A stretch of DNA of 64,000 nt from Deltaproteobacteria bacterium (GTDB lineage: Bacteria; Desulfobacterota; DSM-4660; Desulfatiglandales; Desulfatiglandaceae), in NCBI GenBank assembly GCA_021737785.1, contig JAIPDI010000019.1:29997-93996 (forward strand). The letters are read 5' to 3'. Numbering within the stretch: position 1 is the stretch's first letter; each line of letters opens with the position of its first letter. Below the pieces are notes generated by a model. It searched no databases. It saw only the letters and a program-made list of their open reading frames with translations, and had not been told where the DNA came from. Shown here in pieces: positions 20,423-28,161 of the stretch. The position numbers and the translations under genes are program-made.

Positions 20423-21907
20423 ATGGCAGTATTACCGGAAGTAAAAAAACATTATGGAAAACTCAAATTCCTTATCAACGGTGAGTGGATCGATTCCAAA
20501 TCAACGGATATTCACGAGACCACCAATCCTGCGACAGGTGACGTAATCGCTGAATTTCCCGCCGCCACCAAAGAAGAGGCCCTCCAAGCGGTCAGGGCAG
20601 CCCACGAGGCCTTCCAGACGTGGAAGCATGTCTCCCTGAGGGACAGGGGACGCCTCCTCTTCGGCATGCATGCCAAGTTTGAAGATAACTACGAAGACAT
20701 GTGTCGCATCCTGACCCAGGATCATGGAAGAACCATCGGCGAAGCAAGGGGTTCGGTGAGTCGCGTGATAGAGAACATTGAATCGGCATGCTCGGCCCTA
20801 TACGGGTTACCCAAGCGAAACGAACATATCGACCAGCTCGCCAACGGGATCGACCAGTATCTGGTCTGGGAGCCGCTCGGTGCATTCCTGATCATTACGC
20901 CGGGCAATATTCCGATGCACGCGTGGTCGTCCTTTGTGCCCTATGCCATGGCTGCCGGATGTACCGTGGTGGTCAGTCCGAGCAGGCAGGACCCCGTGGC
21001 CGCTGAGACCATATCCAGAGTGGCCCAGGAGGCCGGTTTTCCTCCAGGCGTCATCAATGTGGTCCATGGCGGACGGGAGATCAACAAGCTGATTCTCGAG
21101 CAGCCGGAGATTAAGGGGGTCGGTTTCATCGGATCCAACAGGGCCGGCCATGAACTCTTCCAGACCTGCGGCAGACTCCTGAAGACCTCGTCCATCAACG
21201 GGAACGGGAAAAATGCCGTAATCATCATGCCCGATGCCGATATTGACGAATCCATTCGCTGGATGCTGAGGGCCTGTTTCGGAATGACCGGTCAGAGATG
21301 TCTCGGGGTGGACAACGTGGTCATCATCGGCGATATCTACGATGAAGTGAAAGAGAAATTCGTTGCAGCGGCCAAGGCCATGAGACTCGGTTATGGTCTT
21401 GACGAAGATGCGGAGCTGGGCCCCTATACCACCCGGGGCGGCAAGGACAAGATTCTTGATTGGATCGACCACTCCCTGCAGGAAGGCGCCAAGCTGGCCC
21501 TCGACGGAAGGGGAGTTAAGGCGGAGGGCTATCCCAACGGTTACTTCATGGCGCCGACCATTCTCGAAGATGTGAACGTGGATATGCCGATGGCCAAGGA
21601 AGAGGCCTTTGGGGCGGTTGCGGCCCTGATCAGGGGAGACAGCCTGGATCAGGCCATTGAGTGGATCAACACCAAGACCAATCTCGGTCACTCGGCCGCC
21701 ATCATGACCAGCAGCATGAAAAACGCCCGAAAGCTCATTCGAGAGGCCAATGTGGGCAACGTTGCGGTAAATCTGGGGGTGGCCCAGCCCTATGCCTTCT
21801 TTCCCCTGGGTTCCCGGCGAGAATCCTTTGTTGGGTCCGCCAAATCCCGTATGGCGTCCATGCGATTGTTCATGGACGAGAAGACGGTGGTTTCCCGCTG
21901 GATATGA
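20423..21907 (+). CDS. CoA-acylating methylmalonate-semialdehyde dehydrogenase-like enzyme
   Basis: 494 residues, aldehyde dehydrogenase superfamily, MmsA/IolA branch. Visible: N-terminal KFLINGEWIDSKSTDIHETTNPATG, cofactor region ITPGNIPMHAWSSFVPYAMAAG, FIGSNRAG, and catalytic Cys293 in GMTGQRCLG, which matches the GQRCMA signature. Where hydrolytic ALDHs carry the general base Glu (ELGGK), this protein has NGNGKNAVIIMPDAD, like the NMGAKNHGVVMPDA of MmsA, supporting acyl transfer to CoA rather than water. MmsA-type enzymes decarboxylate and oxidise 2-substituted malonate semialdehydes. In this cluster the fitting substrate is 2-formylglutarate (product glutaryl-CoA), an inference. Start ATG 20423 has AAGGAGG 8 bases upstream; the frame is open to 20330. 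Confidence 0.88.
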   Translation: MAVLPEVKKHYGKLKFLINGEWIDSKSTDIHETTNPATGDVIAEFPAATKEEALQAVRAAHEAFQTWKHVSLRDRGRLLFGMHAKFEDNYEDMCRILTQDHGRTIGEARGSVSRVIENIESACSALYGLPKRNEHIDQLANGIDQYLVWEPLGAFLIITPGNIPMHAWSSFVPYAMAAGCTVVVSPSRQDPVAAETISRVAQEAGFPPGVINVVHGGREINKLILEQPEIKGVGFIGSNRAGHELFQTCGRLLKTSSINGNGKNAVIIMPDADIDESIRWMLRACFGMTGQRCLGVDNVVIIGDIYDEVKEKFVAAAKAMRLGYGLDEDAELGPYTTRGGKDKILDWIDHSLQEGAKLALDGRGVKAEGYPNGYFMAPTILEDVNVDMPMAKEEAFGAVAALIRGDSLDQAIEWINTKTNLGHSAAIMTSSMKNARKLIREANVGNVAVNLGVAQPYAFFPLGSRRESFVGSAKSRMASMRLFMDEKTVVSRWI

Positions 21908-22344
21908 TTTTTTCACCGTCGGCCCGCCGGCATCAATTTTCTCAGAGATTGAAAAAGGCGGTAAAGAGGTCCTCTCTATCGGTGGAATGCTTGAGGGACA
22001 AGGGCAAGACAGAAGGATGCATAGGTCTTAGCAAAGTAGAATTCTGATTTTCATGTTGCAGTTCCTGTCCTTGCCGGTCTGACCCTGAATTCATGGCGCA
22101 AAAATATACCGGTGTAGCCCTCCTGCTGGGCATACGCATAGACAGTTATTCATTTCCGCCAGTCCTTCGATGAAAGGGCTAGTCAGCAGCATCATCGGTC
22201 TCCTGCCGGCCGCTGTGGGTCAGGATATAATCACCGCTTATCCGAGGTTCGTCTTCGGGTCCAAGGACCTTCAGGCCGGCCCGGTCCTTATGGGTCTGGA
22301 AATCGTCCAAACGAACTGTTAACAAACAAAAGGGGGGATGAATC
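21908..22344 (+). other. Gene-free stretch with probable gene debris
   Basis: 437 bp between the semialdehyde dehydrogenase and the nicotinamidase genes. No intact gene is visible. One short frame (22170-22322) looks like a fragment of a TctA-type permease (listed separately); 21930-22000 has a short coding-like frame (IFSEIEKGGKEVLSIGGM) that I do not recognise. The last 15 bases carry the GGGGGG ribosome binding site of the next gene. Confidence 0.5.
22170..22322 (+). pseudogene. Remnant of a TctA-like tripartite carboxylate transporter
   Basis: A 50-codon frame starting MKGLVSSIIGLLPAAVGQD and continuing with ITAYPRFVFGSKDLQAG up to a TAA at 22320. This matches the most conserved TctA segment (KGL..-LLGLLL-TVGLDPITG-PRFTFGI-EL-DG). 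TctA is normally about 500 residues, so this is at most a tenth of it. No start signal or other TctA parts are visible. If right, a second carboxylate permease once stood beside the TRAP system. The match is recalled, not computed. Confidence 0.45.
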
Positions 22345-23079
22345 ATGAATAAACTCATTCTGGTTTTTATGATGATCGTTTTTTGGGGAAGCCTGGTGTC
22401 GGTGCCTTTCACCATACCTTGCGCAGAGTGCGGTTCAGAGGGCAACATCGGTGTGATCGTCGTGGATCTGCAGGGGGATTTTACCACCCTGAAGAATGGA
22501 TCCCTGGCGGTCGACGGAACCGATCAGGCCTATGTGGACGCCGTGACCAAGGCCACCAAGGACTTCAGCCGGGAAGGCTTTTTGATCTTCGGCACCCAGG
22601 ACTGGCATCCCGCGGATCATGTTTCCTTCGTCACCAATCACGAGGGAAAAAAGCCCTTTGAGGCGATTCAGATCGAGGGAAGGACCCAGGTCCTCTGGCC
22701 GCCCCACTGCATTCAGGGGACGGAAAATGCCCGGGTCCTGGTGGATAACAACCTGTTCCTGGCGATTGTAAAGAAAGGGCAGGATTCCCGATATGACAGT
22801 TATTCCGGCTTTCAGGACGACGGCGGCGCCAGGACCGAGATGGACAAAATCCTCAAAAGAAACATGGTTAGAAAGGTCGTGGTGTACGGGCTCGCCACCG
22901 ACTATTGTGTCAAGGCGACGGCCGTCGACGCCGCCCGGGCAGGGTTCAAGGTGATCGTTGTGGAGGACCTTTGCAGGGGGGTGGCCCCGGACACCACTAA
23001 AAAGGCCCTGGAAGAGATGAAGGCCCAGGGGATAGAGGTCCTGAAGACCGTGGACATGAAGAAAATCAAGGAATTTTAA
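22345..23079 (+). CDS. Exported isochorismatase-fold amidase, nicotinamidase-like
   Basis: 244 residues. An N-terminal hydrophobic segment (MNKLILVFMMIVFWGSLVSV) is a likely signal peptide, unusual for PncA, which is cytosolic. The fold signature is clear: catalytic Asp in VVDLQGDFT, metal-binding D-x-H-x2-H in TQDWHPADHVSF, and the nucleophile Cys in YGLATDYCVKATA. Nicotinamidase converts nicotinamide to nicotinate and ammonia. Its place just before the molybdenum hydroxylase and after the TRAP genes suggests periplasmic deamidation followed by uptake of nicotinate. Start ATG 22345 with GGGGGG 7-13 bases upstream. Other isochorismatase-family amidases (pyrazinamidase, ureidoacrylate hydrolase) are less likely given the metal motif. 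Confidence 0.82.
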   Translation: MNKLILVFMMIVFWGSLVSVPFTIPCAECGSEGNIGVIVVDLQGDFTTLKNGSLAVDGTDQAYVDAVTKATKDFSREGFLIFGTQDWHPADHVSFVTNHEGKKPFEAIQIEGRTQVLWPPHCIQGTENARVLVDNNLFLAIVKKGQDSRYDSYSGFQDDGGARTEMDKILKRNMVRKVVVYGLATDYCVKATAVDAARAGFKVIVVEDLCRGVAPDTTKKALEEMKAQGIEVLKTVDMKKIKEF

Positions 23080-23086
23080 AAAACTC

Positions 23087-23105
23087 CACCCTTGGGACAA
23101 GGGTG
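23087..23105. terminator. Hairpin after the nicotinamidase gene
   Basis: CACCCTTG and CAAGGGTG form a perfect 8-bp stem with a 3-base loop shortly after the stop codon. There is no immediate T-run (a TTTTTATTT stretch follows 34 bases later), so it may be a weak terminator or an mRNA-stability hairpin separating the transport/ALDH part from the oxidation genes. Confidence 0.45.
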
Positions 23106-23179
23106 ACCCTTTCCTATCGGGACCCGGCCCAAGGGGATTTTTATTTGTTCTAATATAAGAGTGAGAAAAACCGAGGGTC

Positions 23180-23674
23180 ATGAAACCATACGCGCATATA
23201 CCGATTGAATGTACAATCAACGGGAATAAGGTATCCCTGGAGGTGGAGGCGGGCGAAACCGCCCTGGAGGTGATTCGCGACCGTCTCTCACTCAAGGGGA
23301 CCAAGGAGGGCTGCGGCATCGGAGAATGCGGGGCCTGCACCATCGTGGTGGATGGGAAGAGTGTAAATGCCTGTCTCATGCTCGCCGCACAACTCCACGG
23401 ACGGGAGATTTTGACCGTTGAAGGCCTAGGGAAGGATGGGGATATGATTCCGCTTCAGCAGTCTTTTGTGGACCATCATGCGGTCCAGTGCGGCTTCTGT
23501 ACCCCCGGGTTCCTGATGAGCAGTTATGCCTTGCTCAAGGAGAATCCCCATCCCGATCGTCCTGAAATTATTGACGCCGTTTCAGGGAATCTTTGCCGGT
23601 GCACAGGATATCAGCAAATTGTGGACGCGGTTGAGGATGCGGCAAAACACCCCCGCAGGGAAACTACCAAATGA
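23180..23674 (+). CDS. Molybdenum hydroxylase [2Fe-2S] subunit (nicotinate dehydrogenase small subunit-like)
   Basis: 164 residues, the standard size of xanthine dehydrogenase-family iron-sulfur subunits. Plant-type cluster: CGIGECGACT...C (residues about 46-67). Second, helical-domain cluster: QCGFCTPG and NLCRCTGYQ. It carries electrons between the molybdopterin and FAD subunits. Its stop overlaps the next start (ATGA). With enamidase and 6-hydroxynicotinate reductase downstream, the most likely reaction of the complex is nicotinate to 6-hydroxynicotinate. Confidence 0.9.
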   Translation: MKPYAHIPIECTINGNKVSLEVEAGETALEVIRDRLSLKGTKEGCGIGECGACTIVVDGKSVNACLMLAAQLHGREILTVEGLGKDGDMIPLQQSFVDHHAVQCGFCTPGFLMSSYALLKENPHPDRPEIIDAVSGNLCRCTGYQQIVDAVEDAAKHPRRETTK

Positions 23675-24534
23675 AAAGGGATGTGGCGTATGTGAGACCG
23701 GGCACCCTGGAGGAGGCCCTTTATTTTTTGAAAGAGGAGGGGGAAAATTCCCAAATCCTCGCTGGCGGGACGGATGTCATCACAGGACTCCGATCCGGAA
23801 CGGTCCGAAGCGGACTTCTTGTGGATATCTCAAGGATTCCTGAACTCAAAGGCATTGAGGAAAAAGAAGACACAATATGTATCGGTGCGGGCGTCACCCT
23901 TTCTGAGATTATGACCTCCAATGCCGTAGCCCCTGTTGCCCCTCTCCTTCAAAAAGCGGCCAGAGTCTTCGGAAGCACGCAGATCCGAAACATGGCCACC
24001 ATTGGCGGCAACATCTGCAGGGCCTCACCGGCCGGGGACACCCTCCCGGTGCTGTACGCCCATGAGGCGCAATTGGAATTGATCTCGTCCTCCTCGTTGC
24101 GGAGGATGTTGCTCAGCGACTTCATCCGGGGTCCCGGAGAAACCCTATTGGGGGCCGGAGAACTTTTGCGGGGAATCCGGCTTAAAAAGGTCCCCGAGTT
24201 CTGTGTACATCAATTCGAGAAGGTGGGAAACCGAAAGGTCCTGGCAGTCTCAATCGTGAGCCTGGCAGCCCTCCTTAGCCTGGACCATACGGGGATTATC
24301 GAAGGTGCGCGTCTGGCATGGGGGAGTGTGGCCCCCACCGTGGTCAGATCTACACAGGTGGAACAATTTCTGACAGGTAAACCGCTTACTGCCAAGACCC
24401 TCAATGAGACCTTTCCCCTGGTACAGGAGGCGATCTCTCCCATCGATGATATTCGTGCGAGCGCCGTCTATAGAAGGAGGGTCGCGGCCGGCCTTCTTTT
24501 TCGCCTGTTAAAGGATCGGGAGCCGCGGGATTGA
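23671..24534 (+). CDS. Molybdenum hydroxylase FAD subunit
   Basis: 287 residues, the CoxM/NdhF type. The FAD-binding segments are AGGTDVITGLRSG (residues about 30-43) and MATIGGNICRASPAGDTLPVL (about 109-129). It receives electrons from the Fe-S subunit and passes them to an external acceptor, NADP+ in the characterised E. barkeri nicotinate dehydrogenase. Coupled to the small subunit by an ATGA overlap and, at its end, overlapping a TTGA in front of the large subunit. Confidence 0.9.
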   Translation: MKRDVAYVRPGTLEEALYFLKEEGENSQILAGGTDVITGLRSGTVRSGLLVDISRIPELKGIEEKEDTICIGAGVTLSEIMTSNAVAPVAPLLQKAARVFGSTQIRNMATIGGNICRASPAGDTLPVLYAHEAQLELISSSSLRRMLLSDFIRGPGETLLGAGELLRGIRLKKVPEFCVHQFEKVGNRKVLAVSIVSLAALLSLDHTGIIEGARLAWGSVAPTVVRSTQVEQFLTGKPLTAKTLNETFPLVQEAISPIDDIRASAVYRRRVAAGLLFRLLKDREPRD

Positions 24535-24548
24535 AGACCGGGTGTCAT

Positions 24549-26828
24549 ATGAAAGAAGAAATGAAAAACATCGGAAAAAATATCGCCCGTCGCGGTGCGA
24601 TTGAGAGATTGAAGGGAACGCCCATCTTTTGCGCAGACCTGAAACTCGAAAATCCCCTTACCCTGAAGGTCCTGAGGAGCACCCGTGCCCATGCGCGAAT
24701 CATACATTTGGGTGTGGAAAAGGCTGCCAGGTTAGAGGGTGTTGTCAGGATCTTCACGGCAGCGGACATACCGGGAAAAAACCTCACCGGCATCATCAAT
24801 AAGGACCATCCCCTTCTGGTCCCGGACAAGGTGCGCCATGTGGGGGACGCCATCGCGCTGGTGGCGGCCGAAAGCGAGGAAGCGGCCGAAAACGCCCTAC
24901 ATGCCATTGCGGTGACCTATGAGGACCTTCCTGTTGTTTACGACCCGGAAGAGGCCTTAAAGCAAGACGCCCCCAGGATACATGAAAACGGGAATCTTCT
25001 CTTTACGAGGAAGATAAAGAGGGGAGATATTGACCAGGCCTTTGATCGATGTGAAGTTGTCGTGGAGAAGGTTTACAGGACCTCCCTTCTGGAACATACG
25101 TATCTGGAACCCGATGCCGGGGCCGGGTATGTGGAAAAAGACGGGACCCTGGCCATCTTCTCGTCCACCCAGAATCCGCATTACGACCACAGTGAGGTGG
25201 TCTCTCTCCTGGGGCTGGAGGACGGAAAGGTTCGGATCATCCAGGCGGCCACGGGTGGCGGGTTTGGCTCCAAACTGGACCTGAATACCCAGGGTTACAT
25301 CGGGCTCGCCCTCTATTATCTGCAGCGACCTGTTCGGCATGTATACAGCCGCGAAGAGGTCTTTTTGGCCACGGCCAAGAGGCACCCCCTCATCATCCGC
25401 ATGAAGACCGGCGCGGACAGAGAGGGGAGGCTCCTGGCCATGAAGACGCGCATTATCTGCGACACAGGTGCTTACGGCTCTTACGGCATCGCCGTCGCCT
25501 CCCGGGCCGCGGTCCATGCCCAAGGCCCCTATGACATCGAAACCGTCGATGTGGAGGCGCACTGCGTCTATACCAACAATCCCCTTGCAGGGGCCATGCG
25601 GGGGTTCGGTGCGCCTCAAATGGCCTTTGCCTTTGAATCCCAGATGGATCTCCTGGCAGAAAAGCTTCAGATGAGTCCCTTTGATATCAGGCGCCTCAAT
25701 GCCCTGAAAAATGGATCCAGGACCGGAACGGGACAGGAATTGACGGCGAGTGTGGGGATCGGAGAGTGTCTGGATGCGGTTCACCCCTATTATGCCGAGG
25801 CACTGGAAGCGTGGCGGACAGCCCCGACCCCGCCTTTCCAGAAGCGGGGGGTCGGTCTCGGGGCCATGTGGTACGGGATCGGGAATACCGGGGTTCAGAA
25901 CCCCTCCACGGCCCAGATCGAGGTGGACCTGGAGGGAAGGGTCACCCTCTATACCGGGTGCGCGGATATCGGCCAGGGTTCCACTACGGTCCTTTCTCAG
26001 ATCGCCGGGGAGACGCTGGGATTGTCCGCGGACGTCATCAGAACCGTTGTAGGGGATACGGGCTTGACGTCCAATGCGGGGGCCACGTCCGCAAGCCGGC
26101 AGACCTATATTTCTGGAAACGCGGTCAAGGACGCGGCAGACCAGCTGGCGGACATGCTCTTGACTGAGGGCGTGGATCTGCTCAAGGTTCCCAAGGAGTC
26201 GCTGGTCCTGGATTCCGGGCAGATCCGGGATGTAGATGATCCGAAAAAGAGCATCCCCCTGGTGAAGGCGGTCAAACGTGCCCACAGGAAAGGCCTTCCC
26301 TTGAAATGGCAGGGATACTTCGATCCGGTCACCGAACCGCTGGACCCTGAAACAGGTCAGGGCGTGCCCTATGCCACCTATGCCTTTGCATGCCATCTTG
26401 TTGAGGTGACCGTGGACGTCTATACGGGCGAAGTGGCGGTCAACCGGGTGGTTGCGGCACACGACGTGGGCAAGGCCATCTACCCCGAAGGCGTGATCGG
26501 CCAGATCTGCGGAGGGGTGGCCATGGGAATCGGCTTTGCCCTCATGGAGGAATGTGTCCCCGGAAAAACGTCGTCTATTAACGATTACAGTATCCCCACG
26601 TGCAGCGATATGCCCGAGGTCATCCCGATCATCGTGGAGTCCCCGGAACCCACAGGGCCGTATGGCGCAAAGGGTGTCGGAGAGCCCGCCCTGATTCCCA
26701 CTGCCCCGGCCGTCCTGAACGCCATTGCCGATGCCCTGGGAGAACGGATTTACACCCTTCCCGGGAATCTGGAACGGGTCCTGAATGCAGCTGTTACGGC
26801 AGGACAATTAGACAATAAGGAGGTTTAA
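24549..26828 (+). CDS. Molybdenum hydroxylase large, molybdopterin-binding subunit
   Basis: About 759 residues, one-piece CoxL/XdhA-type. Motifs: GRGAIERLKGTPIFCADL-like entry domain, GDAIALVAAES, TGGGFGSKLD (Mo-site loop), AMRGFGAPQ, and the catalytic glutamate in GAKGVGEPALIPTAPA near the C-terminus. It hydroxylates an N-heteroaromatic ring at carbon 6 using water. In E. barkeri the nicotinate dehydrogenase large subunit is split in two genes (NdhL and NdhM) and contains labile selenium; here it is unsplit. ATG 24549 is preferred; TTG 24531, overlapping the previous stop, is possible. No in-frame TGA suggests selenocysteine. Ends two bases before enamidase, with AAGGAGG for the next gene inside the tail. 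Confidence 0.9.
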   Translation: MKEEMKNIGKNIARRGAIERLKGTPIFCADLKLENPLTLKVLRSTRAHARIIHLGVEKAARLEGVVRIFTAADIPGKNLTGIINKDHPLLVPDKVRHVGDAIALVAAESEEAAENALHAIAVTYEDLPVVYDPEEALKQDAPRIHENGNLLFTRKIKRGDIDQAFDRCEVVVEKVYRTSLLEHTYLEPDAGAGYVEKDGTLAIFSSTQNPHYDHSEVVSLLGLEDGKVRIIQAATGGGFGSKLDLNTQGYIGLALYYLQRPVRHVYSREEVFLATAKRHPLIIRMKTGADREGRLLAMKTRIICDTGAYGSYGIAVASRAAVHAQGPYDIETVDVEAHCVYTNNPLAGAMRGFGAPQMAFAFESQMDLLAEKLQMSPFDIRRLNALKNGSRTGTGQELTASVGIGECLDAVHPYYAEALEAWRTAPTPPFQKRGVGLGAMWYGIGNTGVQNPSTAQIEVDLEGRVTLYTGCADIGQGSTTVLSQIAGETLGLSADVIRTVVGDTGLTSNAGATSASRQTYISGNAVKDAADQLADMLLTEGVDLLKVPKESLVLDSGQIRDVDDPKKSIPLVKAVKRAHRKGLPLKWQGYFDPVTEPLDPETGQGVPYATYAFACHLVEVTVDVYTGEVAVNRVVAAHDVGKAIYPEGVIGQICGGVAMGIGFALMEECVPGKTSSINDYSIPTCSDMPEVIPIIVESPEPTGPYGAKGVGEPALIPTAPAVLNAIADALGERIYTLPGNLERVLNAAVTAGQLDNKEV

Positions 26829-26830
26829 TA

Positions 26831-28021
26831 ATGTCAGGCGTTACTCTGAAAAACATCGGAACCATTGTGAGCGGCGATATCTCAAGGCCCTTTCTCGAAG
26901 GCAATGCCATCGCCATCGAGGACGGCAAAATCAAGGATATCGGCATGGTTGATGATCTTGGCACTAAGAAGGGCGACATGGTCATCGATTGTGCAGGGGC
27001 CACTGTAACCCCGGGTCTCATCGACTCCCATTGCCATGTGATCCTTGGGGACTTCACCTCTCGCCAGAATCAGATGGGCTTTATCGAAAGCGAGCTGCAT
27101 GGCGGGGTCACCACGCTGATTTCCGCCGGAGAGGTCCACCTGCAGGGGAGACCCAAGGATCCGGCGGGAACCAAGGTCCTGGCGATCCTGGCGGCCAAGG
27201 CCTGGGCAAATTTCAGACCCGGAGGGGCCAAGGTCCTTGGCGGGGCCGTGATCCTGGAGAAAGGTCTTGTCAAACAGGATTTCGAGGAAATGGCCCGGGA
27301 AGGGGTGCGTGTGGTGGGTGAAATCGGACTCGGAAGCGTCAAACAGCCCGAGGATGCCGCACCCATGGTCGAGTGGGCCAGAGAGGCGGGGATGACCGTG
27401 ATGATGCATACCGGGGGAACGTCCATTCCGGGGAGCAGTACGGTCACCGCGGAACAGGTGATCAAAACCAATCCCCATATCGCCTCCCATGTCAACGGCG
27501 GTCCCACGGCCGTTGCCATCGAGGAGGTGGAGAGACTGGTCAATGAAACAAAACTCGCGATTGAGATCGTTCACTGCGGCAATCCCAAGGTGGCCGTCGA
27601 AGCCGCAAATATTTGCATAAAGGCCGGGGCCCTGGACCGCATGATCATCGGAAACGACGCCCCATCAGGGACGGGGGTGATCCCCCTGGGTATTCTGCGG
27701 GTGATCAACCACCTGGCGAGTCTGACCCCGATCAAGGCCGAAGAGGCCATTTGCATGGCGACCGGGAACACGGCACGTATCTACAAGCTGAACCGAGGCA
27801 TCCTTGAGCAAGGGAAGGAGGCGGACCTCCTCATCATGGACGCCCCGATGGGGTCGGTGGGAGAAAACGCCCTGGCCGCTATTGAAGCGGGCGATGTCCC
27901 GGGGGTCGCCATGATCCTGGTGGATGGGAAAATCGTTGTTTCTACCAGCAGGAATACGCCGCCCCCCAAGCGGAAACCCACCGTGACCAGGAACTTCGGC
28001 GGGCCCGCGATTGAAGAATGA
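26831..28021 (+). CDS. ena: Enamidase (1,4,5,6-tetrahydro-6-oxonicotinate to 2-formylglutarate)
   Basis: 396 residues, amidohydrolase superfamily. I recognise it as close to the E. barkeri enamidase: shared stretches include KNIGTIVSGDI, DSHCHVILGDF, LHGGVTTLISAGE, GGAVILEKGL, VGEIGLGSVKQPEDAAPMVEW, HTGGTSIPGSSTVT and GNDAPSGTGVIPLGILR. Metal ligands: His67 and His69 in the HxH, then a glutamate in GEIGLG, His in MHTGG, His in SHVNGG and Asp in GNDAP. The enzyme opens the reduced pyridone ring, releasing ammonia and giving 2-formylglutarate. It is the strongest single marker for reductive nicotinate catabolism. AAGGAGG lies 8 bases before the ATG. Confidence 0.93.
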   Translation: MSGVTLKNIGTIVSGDISRPFLEGNAIAIEDGKIKDIGMVDDLGTKKGDMVIDCAGATVTPGLIDSHCHVILGDFTSRQNQMGFIESELHGGVTTLISAGEVHLQGRPKDPAGTKVLAILAAKAWANFRPGGAKVLGGAVILEKGLVKQDFEEMAREGVRVVGEIGLGSVKQPEDAAPMVEWAREAGMTVMMHTGGTSIPGSSTVTAEQVIKTNPHIASHVNGGPTAVAIEEVERLVNETKLAIEIVHCGNPKVAVEAANICIKAGALDRMIIGNDAPSGTGVIPLGILRVINHLASLTPIKAEEAICMATGNTARIYKLNRGILEQGKEADLLIMDAPMGSVGENALAAIEAGDVPGVAMILVDGKIVVSTSRNTPPPKRKPTVTRNFGGPAIEE

Positions 28022-28052
28022 TCCAAGGTGGCACAACCACAACCAAGAAATA

Positions 28053-28095
28053 ACTCACACAAAGACACAGCACCACAAAGAGACAGAAAAGGGTT
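28053..28095. repeat. CACACAAAGACACAG word repeat, second locus
   Basis: ACTCACACAAAGACACAGCA, then CCACAAAGAGACAGAAAAGGG, between enamidase and the reductase gene. It is related to 2151-2240 and 38363-38392. The following 28130-28155 holds the CAGTAACGAGCAACCAG word also found before purF (14570-14596). The interruption suggests repeat insertion inside a former tight operon. Confidence 0.7.
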
Positions 28096-28161
28096 TCCAT
28101 GACTCGTACCCTGTAACTCCGAACTTTAACAAACAGTAACGAGCAACCAGAGACGTTTCAG

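Noticed and set aside
24957..26807. A 616-codon open frame on the minus strand opposite the molybdenum subunit gene
   Set aside because: It mirrors the real gene in a GC-rich region and has no recognisable domain; the plus strand holds all catalytic motifs.
24549..26828. Selenocysteine in the molybdenum hydroxylase, suggested by the selenium of the E. barkeri enzyme
   Set aside because: There is no in-frame TGA, and the known enzyme has labile selenium rather than selenocysteine.
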